Shown: one piece after another, positions 58,386 to 64,000 of the stretch | How positions within the stretch are numbered: position 1 is the stretch's first letter | Layout of the letters: each line of letters opens with the position of its first letter | Assembly (NCBI GenBank): GCA_045648445.1 | Contig: JAZRNY010000012.1 | Coordinates: forward strand, 1 to 64,000 | From: SIG607 sp045648445 | GTDB lineage: Bacteria > Bacillota > Clostridia > Oscillospirales > Acutalibacteraceae | DNA: 64,000 bases | Direction of reading: 5' to 3' | Program-made: the position numbers and the translations under genes | Notes under the pieces: generated by a model | Told to the model about the DNA's origin: nothing | Databases searched by the model: none | The model's input: the letters and a program-made list of their open reading frames with translations, nothing else

Positions 58386-60245
58386 TTATATTGATTTTTT
58401 TAAGATACAAACGTTTTCAGCGCTTATTTTTAATTTGTTGTTTTCGGGGGCGTTGCCCATAAGAACTTCGCATTTTGCAAAGTCATCAGGAAGGTCTATA
58501 AACTCATCGTCGCACCAACGGTTAACAGCGATAAGCAAAGCGTTTTTGCCGTCTTGACTTTCTCTTATATAGGCTATATGGCCCATATTAGCATAAACAG
58601 GTATAAATTTGCCGTTTGCAAAGCAACTGTTGTTTCTTCGTATCTTTCCAAGTTGTTTGTAAAAATCAAGCAGAGCGTGATTTTCGCTGCCCCAAGGGTA
58701 AGTTTTTCTGCAAAAAGGGTCGGAATATCCCTCTATACCTGCTTCGTCACCGTAAAATAAAGAGGGAACACCGGGAAGAGTGTATTGAATTGTTGCGGCG
58801 AGTTTTAAAAATTTTACCGAATGTTCGTATTCTGACTTTGAAAGCCTTTGCTGACTTTGCCAATTTCTGTCGCCGGTTTGCTCGTTTGCCGATAAAACCG
58901 TTAAAATTCTTGCCGTATCGTGAGTGCCTATATGGTTCATTAAAAGGTCGATGGATTGGGGCGGATAATTTTCGGTAATATCTAAAACTTTATCAATAAG
59001 TTTTCTTGAATTTTCTCCCTTTAAAAATCCGATTATCGCATCTGCAAAGGGGTAATTCATAACCGAGTCCAGTTGTTTGCCTCTTAAAAATCTTCTTCTG
59101 CCGCCGTGACTTATTTTGTTGGTTGCATCTTCCCATACTTCTCCTAAAATAAAGGCGTCGCTGTTTTCTTTCTTTATTGCTGTTCTCAGATTATCAAGAA
59201 AAATATCGGGAAGTTCGTCGGCAACGTCAAGACGCCAACCCATAACACCTGATTTAAGCCAGTGACGAAGAACACCGTTTTCTCCTGTGATATACTCTAA
59301 AAAAGACGGGTCGGTTTCGTTTACTTCGGGGAGAGAGGGAACACCCCACCAACTGCTGTATTTGTCGGGGAAGCTTTGAAAACTGTACCACGAGGAATAT
59401 TTACTGTTTTGACTCTGGAAAGCGCCGATTTCGTTATACCTGCAGTATTTGTTAAAATATATACTGTCGTCGCCTGTATGAGAAAAAACTCCGTCAAGAA
59501 TTATACCTATTCCGTATTTTTTTGCTTCACGGCACAGTTCTTTGAGGTCTTCTTCAGTTCCAAGCATACTGTCAATCTTCATATAGTCGGCGGTATTGTA
59601 TCGGTGGTTACTGTGGGCGGAAAAAATAGGATTTAAATAAATTGCGCTAACGCCAAGACTCGCTATATAAGGAAGCTTCTCTTTAATGCCCGAAAGATCA
59701 CCGCCAAAATAATCATTTCCTAAAAATTTTGGCTTTGTTTCTTGTCTGTGTTCGGGAATAGCATTCCAGTCACTTTCAATATATCGGTCGGTTGGTACGT
59801 TTTCCTTTTCTTTGCCCGAATTATAAAAACGGTCGGGGAATATCTGATAAATTATACCGCCTGAAAGCCACGAGGGCGTTTTAAAATCTTTATCATATAC
59901 GGTTAATTGCCACAAACCGCCGTCGTTTGAAATGATACCTACAGAGTGTTCGCCTTTTGTTACTTTATATGAACCAAAATCAGAGTCGTAACGGAAATAA
60001 TACCAATAAAGGCCTTCAGTAAAGGTAAGTGATGTATCAAAAAATTGATACTCTTCTAAAAATTCTTTCGGTTCAAGTTTATATTCGCAAAGGTCTTCGC
60101 CGTCTTTAGTAATGCATAAATAGGCATTATGAACTTTAGCGTCTTTGTGCAAAAGTAAGCGAAGCTTCAGAGAAGACTCTGAAGCTATCGCTCCGAAAAT
60201 AGATTTATAAAGAGTGTTTCTTGAATCAAAAGGATAGTATTGCAT
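58386..60245 (-). CDS. GH13 alpha-glucan hydrolase (neopullulanase/cyclomaltodextrinase type)
   Basis: A 619-aa cytoplasmic enzyme with an N-terminal beta domain resembling CBM34 (about 1-125) and a GH13 barrel. Conserved regions are DGVFSHTG (251-258), the nucleophile D340 in GWRLDVADE, the acid E369 in LGEVWED, and D443 in THDTAR. The N-terminal domain and the VADE segment point to the neopullulanase/maltogenic amylase group (GH13_20), which cleaves cyclodextrins, pullulan or maltodextrins. Absence of a signal peptide implies intracellular glucan breakdown, in line with the adjacent glycogen phosphorylase 11 bp upstream. Confidence 0.92.
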   Translation of the reverse strand: MQYYPFDSRNTLYKSIFGAIASESSLKLRLLLHKDAKVHNAYLCITKDGEDLCEYKLEPKEFLEEYQFFDTSLTFTEGLYWYYFRYDSDFGSYKVTKGEHSVGIISNDGGLWQLTVYDKDFKTPSWLSGGIIYQIFPDRFYNSGKEKENVPTDRYIESDWNAIPEHRQETKPKFLGNDYFGGDLSGIKEKLPYIASLGVSAIYLNPIFSAHSNHRYNTADYMKIDSMLGTEEDLKELCREAKKYGIGIILDGVFSHTGDDSIYFNKYCRYNEIGAFQSQNSKYSSWYSFQSFPDKYSSWWGVPSLPEVNETDPSFLEYITGENGVLRHWLKSGVMGWRLDVADELPDIFLDNLRTAIKKENSDAFILGEVWEDATNKISHGGRRRFLRGKQLDSVMNYPFADAIIGFLKGENSRKLIDKVLDITENYPPQSIDLLMNHIGTHDTARILTVLSANEQTGDRNWQSQQRLSKSEYEHSVKFLKLAATIQYTLPGVPSLFYGDEAGIEGYSDPFCRKTYPWGSENHALLDFYKQLGKIRRNNSCFANGKFIPVYANMGHIAYIRESQDGKNALLIAVNRWCDDEFIDLPDDFAKCEVLMGNAPENNKLKISAENVCILKKSI

Positions 60246-60256
60246 ACATATTTTCC

Positions 60257-62665
60257 TTATTTATTTGGTGTGATTCCCCAAATGTTTTCTGCATAATCTT
60301 TAATAGAACGGTCGGCGGCAAAAATACCCGACTCAGCAATGTTGATAAGTGACATTTTATTCCACTTTTTCGGGTCGCGGTAAAGGGCAGAAGCCTTTTC
60401 CTCGGCGTAGCAATAATCGTTAAAGTCTGCAAGAGCCATATAGGTGTCGACACCTGTAATGGTTCGATAAACGTTATCAAAAGGTTGACCGCCTATGCCT
60501 TTTTCTATAAAACTTAAGGCTTCCTTTAATTTTTCGTTATTGCAGTAATAATTAACAGGATTATAGCCTTGTCTTTGAAGTTTCATAACTTCGGGGGTCT
60601 GCATACCGAAAATTATAATATTATCGTCACCTACAGCCTTGTGAATTTCAACGTTAGCGCCGTCTTCGGTGCCAAGCGTTACGGCGCCGTTCATCATAAA
60701 TTTCATATTGCCTGTACCCGATGCTTCGGTTGAAGCAAGAGAAATCTGTTCGCTGATTTCGGCGGCAGGTATCATTAGTTCTGCCAAAGTAACCTTGTAA
60801 TCTTCAAGGAAAAGAACCTTTAATTTGTCACTTACGGTACGGTCGTTTTCGATTTCCTTTGAAAGTCTGCAAATCATATTAATTATTTGTTTTGCAAGTA
60901 AATAACCGGGTGCCGCTTTAGCACCGAATATATAGGTTTTAGGTGTAAAATCAGCATTGGGATTGTTTTTTAAATAAAGATAATCCGATATGATATGCAA
61001 TGCGTTAAGATGCTGACGTTTGTATTCGTGTAAACGCTTAACCTGCATATCGAAAATTGAATCAGGGTCAATAGAAACCCCAATATTTTCTTTAACGTAG
61101 TTGGAAAGACGAACCTTGTTTGCTTTTTTGATTTCGCCAAGTTTTTTAAGAACCGAAGCATCATCTTCAAATTTTCTTAAATCGGAAAGTTTGCCTGCAT
61201 CCATTATAAATCCGTCGCCGATAAGTTCGCTTAAATAATCGGTTAAAAGAGGATTTGCTTGGCAAAGCCATCTTCTGTGCGCAATGCCGTTGGTTACGTT
61301 GGTGAATTTATCGGGTGTTAGTTTATAATAATCGTTAAAAAGCGAATCTGTAAGAATTTTACTGTGAAGTTTAGAAACGCCGTTTACCTTGTGAGAAGCA
61401 ATTACGCTTAAATTCGCCATTTTAACAACACCGCCCGAAATAACGGCTGTATCTTCAACTAATCGAGCGTCTTTTGTTGCAGTCCATATATTAAGCCTTA
61501 AACGATTGTCAATTTCTTTAACAATTTGATAAATACGCGGAAGTCTGTGACGGAACATATCTTCCTGCCAACATTCAAGGGCTTCTTTCATAATTGTGTG
61601 GTTGGTATATGCAACGGTACCTTGAACAATTTCCCACGCTTTATCCCATTCATAACCGCATTCATCAAGTAAAAATCGCATAAGTTCGGGAACTGTTAAA
61701 GCAGGGTGGGTGTCATTAATGTGTATAGCAACCTTTTCGGCAAGGTTATCGAGAGTGTTATACGTGCGCAAATGGCGATTTAATATATCCTGAATAGAGG
61801 CTGAAACAAGAAAATATTGCTGACGAAGTCTAAGAGATTTACCCTCGGCGTGATTGTCTTCGGGGTAAAGAACTTTACTGATAACTTCAGCCATAGCCTT
61901 TTGTTCCATAGCGCGAACATAGTCACCTTGGTTAAAGGCAGACATATTTATATCTTGACATTCGGCACTCCAAAGACGAAGAGCATTAACGGTTTTGCCG
62001 TCTTTACCTGCTACCATAAGGTCGTAAGGCATAGCGTGTACGGTGGTGTAGTCTACGTGTTCAACATGATGGAAGTGACTGTCCCAACGTTCGATTATTT
62101 TTCCGTCAAAGTGAACGTCAACAGCGGAAGCGGGGCGGGGTTCGAGCCATACTTCACCACCGGGAAGCCAAAAATCAGGCATTTCGGTCTGCCAACCTTC
62201 AACTATCTTTTGACGGAAAATGCCGTATTCGTAACGAATACAGTAACCCATAGCGGGGTATCCGCCTGTAGAAAGCCCGTCTAAGAAACAAGCGGCAAGA
62301 CGTCCAAGTCCGCCGTTTCCAAGCCCTGCATCTGGTTCAAGCTCATAGAGTGAAGAAAGCTTAACCTTAAACTTCTTAAGGGCTTTTTCCATTTGTTCGG
62401 TAAGGTCCAAGTTAAAAAGGGTGTTTTTAAAAGAACGACCCATTAAAAATTCCATACTTAAATAATATACGGTTTTATTTTGTTGTTTCTTGGTTTCTTC
62501 TTTAAATTTTGTTCTGCGTTCGCCCATTATATCGCGAAGAACTAAAGCACAGGCTTTGTAAAAAAGTTCGTCAGAAGCCTGAGCAGGAGTAACACCGAAA
62601 TTATGAGAAAGTTTTTTCTCAATCATCTCTGCAAGTACAGAAGAACTGTAACCACTCATAACCAT
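60257..62665 (-). CDS. glgP: Glycogen/starch/alpha-glucan phosphorylase
   Basis: GT35 enzyme that releases glucose-1-phosphate from alpha-1,4-glucans using PLP. The 802-aa protein has the N-terminal YYLSMEFLMGR, NGGLGRLAACF, HINDTHPAL and the PLP-lysine signature EASGTGNMKFMMNGAVT near residue 650. ATG at 62665 and ATG at 62659 are both possible starts; the GAAAGG site is nearer the first. It and the GH13 gene form a two-gene glycogen or maltodextrin use operon. Confidence 0.96.
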   Translation of the reverse strand: MVMSGYSSSVLAEMIEKKLSHNFGVTPAQASDELFYKACALVLRDIMGERRTKFKEETKKQQNKTVYYLSMEFLMGRSFKNTLFNLDLTEQMEKALKKFKVKLSSLYELEPDAGLGNGGLGRLAACFLDGLSTGGYPAMGYCIRYEYGIFRQKIVEGWQTEMPDFWLPGGEVWLEPRPASAVDVHFDGKIIERWDSHFHHVEHVDYTTVHAMPYDLMVAGKDGKTVNALRLWSAECQDINMSAFNQGDYVRAMEQKAMAEVISKVLYPEDNHAEGKSLRLRQQYFLVSASIQDILNRHLRTYNTLDNLAEKVAIHINDTHPALTVPELMRFLLDECGYEWDKAWEIVQGTVAYTNHTIMKEALECWQEDMFRHRLPRIYQIVKEIDNRLRLNIWTATKDARLVEDTAVISGGVVKMANLSVIASHKVNGVSKLHSKILTDSLFNDYYKLTPDKFTNVTNGIAHRRWLCQANPLLTDYLSELIGDGFIMDAGKLSDLRKFEDDASVLKKLGEIKKANKVRLSNYVKENIGVSIDPDSIFDMQVKRLHEYKRQHLNALHIISDYLYLKNNPNADFTPKTYIFGAKAAPGYLLAKQIINMICRLSKEIENDRTVSDKLKVLFLEDYKVTLAELMIPAAEISEQISLASTEASGTGNMKFMMNGAVTLGTEDGANVEIHKAVGDDNIIIFGMQTPEVMKLQRQGYNPVNYYCNNEKLKEALSFIEKGIGGQPFDNVYRTITGVDTYMALADFNDYCYAEEKASALYRDPKKWNKMSLINIAESGIFAADRSIKDYAENIWGITPNK

Positions 62666-62722
62666 TCATCCTTTCGTATATATCAATATAAATATATTGT
62701 TCCTTTTTTCTTACATAATATT

Positions 62723-62751
62723 ATTTTAACTCAAAATGTTTAAAAAATCAA
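62723..62751 (-). promoter_or_regulatory. Promoter of the glgP-GH13 operon
   Basis: Minus-strand TTGATT and TAAAAT with a 17-bp spacer, 58 bp upstream of glgP. Confidence 0.7.
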
Positions 62752-62849
62752 TATTTATTATGTGCTCAAAAACAGGAAAATATTATTATAATTTACCAAA
62801 AAAATGCGATTAATATGGCTAAAATCAGATTTGATGAGTGAAAATGCAC

Positions 62850-62886
62850 AAAAAATAAGGCTATCGCGTACTGCAATAGCCTTATA
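62850..62886 (-). terminator. Terminator of the cardiolipin synthase gene
   Basis: AATAAGGCTAT (62854-62864) pairs with ATAGCCTTAT (62876-62885), followed on the minus strand by a run of T. Confidence 0.85.
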
Positions 62887-62887
62887 T

Positions 62888-64000
62888 TTACATAAGCGGA
62901 GAAAATAGGTGTAAAAACCATTGTTTAAAACGCGTGGAAAAACTGCGTTTTTTCCAAAGGTCTTTATCAATTTTTTTAGAATCCTTTAAAATGTCTTCAA
63001 AATGTGATTTCATATTTTGAATAGTTTCGTAGGAAGTGAACCAAACACCGCATTCAAAGTGGAAATAAAAACTTCTGTAGTCCATATTAACGGTGCTTAT
63101 GGTTGCGCTAACGTTGTCGCAAATAAATATTTTAGAATGTATAAATCCCGGTGAATATTCGTAAATTTCCACTCCGGCATCCATTAGTTCGGAATAATGA
63201 TATTGTGTTACCGGATGAACGTATTTTTTGTCCGGAATAAAAGGAGTAATAATTCGTACCTTCACGCCTGCCTTTGCCGCAAGTTTAATAGCGCTTATCA
63301 TAGTGTCATCCAGTATAAGATAGGGTGTTGCGATGTCAACACTTTGGTGCGCGGTGTTAAGCATTTGCTGATAAATACCTTCCGCCGTACTTTTTGAGTC
63401 CATCGGACTGTCAGAATAGGGGAGTACGTATCCTTCACTGTATATTGGTTTTGAAAGAAGATGGTCTGACGTTGAAATTTGTTTTCCGGTAACGTATTCC
63501 CACATTGTACAAAACATTATTACAAAATTGTCGACGGCGCATCCTTTTACCATAGCGGCACAATCCATCCAATATCCGAAACGCTTGAATTCATTAATAT
63601 ACTCGTCGGCAAGATTAATTCCGCCCGTAAAGGCAACATTGCCGTCAATTATTATTATTTTTCGGTGGTTACGGTTGTTCATAACCATATTCAGCGACGG
63701 TTTTAATGGGCAAAATACCGAAACTTCAATTCCTACTTTTTTTAATCTGATTAAAAAGTCGCTGTATTGACGTTTTATTGAACCAAAGTCGTCAAACATT
63801 ACTTTGACTTCAACGCCTAATGATGCTTTCTCCTTTAAAACTTCGTATACGGCGTTCCACATTTTTCCGTCAGCAATAATAAAATATTCAATAAAAATGT
63901 ATTTTTTTGCTTTTTTAAGTTCATCAATAAGGGTCGGTAAAAATACTTCACCGGGCGAAAGATAGGTTACTAAACTATCTTTATATACCGGGAATCCTGA
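62888..64000 (-). CDS. cls: Cardiolipin synthase (phospholipase D family), 5' end missing
   Basis: Membrane enzyme that makes cardiolipin from phosphatidylglycerol. The frame is open from 62888 to the window end (371 codons including the stop); the N-terminal membrane helices and the start lie outside. Both PLD catalytic motifs are seen: NHRKIIIIDGNVAFTGGIN and IHSKIFICDNVSATIST (HxKx4D; Cys precedes the Asp in the second). The upstream part within the window contains SGFPVYKDSLVTYL and KKYIFIEYFIIADG, typical of Cls. An internal ATG at 63862 is not the start. Confidence 0.93.
   Translation of the reverse strand, partial: SGFPVYKDSLVTYLSPGEVFLPTLIDELKKAKKYIFIEYFIIADGKMWNAVYEVLKEKASLGVEVKVMFDDFGSIKRQYSDFLIRLKKVGIEVSVFCPLKPSLNMVMNNRNHRKIIIIDGNVAFTGGINLADEYINEFKRFGYWMDCAAMVKGCAVDNFVIMFCTMWEYVTGKQISTSDHLLSKPIYSEGYVLPYSDSPMDSKSTAEGIYQQMLNTAHQSVDIATPYLILDDTMISAIKLAAKAGVKVRIITPFIPDKKYVHPVTQYHYSELMDAGVEIYEYSPGFIHSKIFICDNVSATISTVNMDYRSFYFHFECGVWFTSYETIQNMKSHFEDILKDSKKIDKDLWKKRSFSTRFKQWFLHLFSPLM

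Noticed and set aside
62758..62970. Minus-strand frame of 70 codons before glgP
   Set aside because: It overlaps the 3' end of cls and its terminator in another frame and has no ribosome site.

Overview
The window looks like a chromosomal segment of a low-GC, spore-forming Clostridia bacterium (Firmicutes), probably an uncultured gut lineage. The basis is AT-rich DNA, strong AGGAGG ribosome sites with frequent TTG starts, consensus TTG/TATAAT promoters with 17-bp spacers, AddAB instead of RecBCD, the YlqF-RnhII-YraN and ScpA-ScpB-YtfJ-DacF-RluB gene orders, a GerW-type sporulation protein, DUF1540 and an S23-type four-helix-bundle gene. Species or genus cannot be named from the sequence alone. 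No rRNA, tRNA or CRISPR was seen.

Layout. 1-3.1 kb (minus): start of a probable IS transposase at the edge, then murI-DUF1934-argS. 3.3-8.2 kb (plus): M50 protease, scpA, scpB, ytfJ, dacF, rluB, a small unknown and secG. 8.5-21.5 kb (plus): addB-addA, an M16 peptidase pair, lgt, folD, an exported unknown and an HtrA-like protein without its catalytic His and Ser. 21.6-22.6 kb: a PHP phosphoesterase. 22.7-29.3 kb (minus): cysteine desulfurase-thiI-a CinA/sortase-like fusion-a second CinA-like membrane protein-small multidrug-export-like protein. 29.4-36.9 kb (plus): rplS with a leader, lepB, rbgA, rnhB, yraN, a phosphoesterase, tig, clpP, clpX; a minus-strand DUF1540 gene sits between. 37-42.5 kb: GH2 enzyme, pncB, lipoprotein, azlCD. 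42.6-44 kb (minus): asnS. 44.1-50.3 kb (plus): pcrA, two membrane unknowns and two adjacent RlmD-like methyltransferases. 50.3-52.9 kb: an accessory patch with a palindromic repeat tract, an S23 four-helix-bundle gene, an HNH gene, a frameshifted beta-lactamase-like gene and ybaK. 53-64 kb (minus): an oxidoreductase remnant, Na/Pi transporter, OadB with a tiny OadG-like partner, KdpDE-like two-component system, GH13 enzyme, glycogen phosphorylase and cardiolipin synthase (cut by the window end).

Most of the window is ordinary housekeeping. The part most likely to be undescribed is the 23.2-26.9 kb pair. One protein joins a CinA module (degenerate molybdopterin-type domain plus intact-looking PncC-type amidase domain) through an acidic linker and one membrane helix to an external class-B-sortase-like domain. 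That domain has Gln and Thr where the catalytic His and Cys should be, and it ends in Ser/Asp repeats and a (Pro-Glu)27 tail. The next gene repeats the same plan: CinA-like cytoplasmic domain, acidic linker, membrane helix. With the inactive-looking HtrA at 20.4 kb this makes two surface pseudoenzymes in one window. Other points of interest are the palindrome/S23/HNH cassette, a trigger factor with a histone-H1-like tail of four exact-length 60-bp repeats, and several small genes outside usual ORF length limits.
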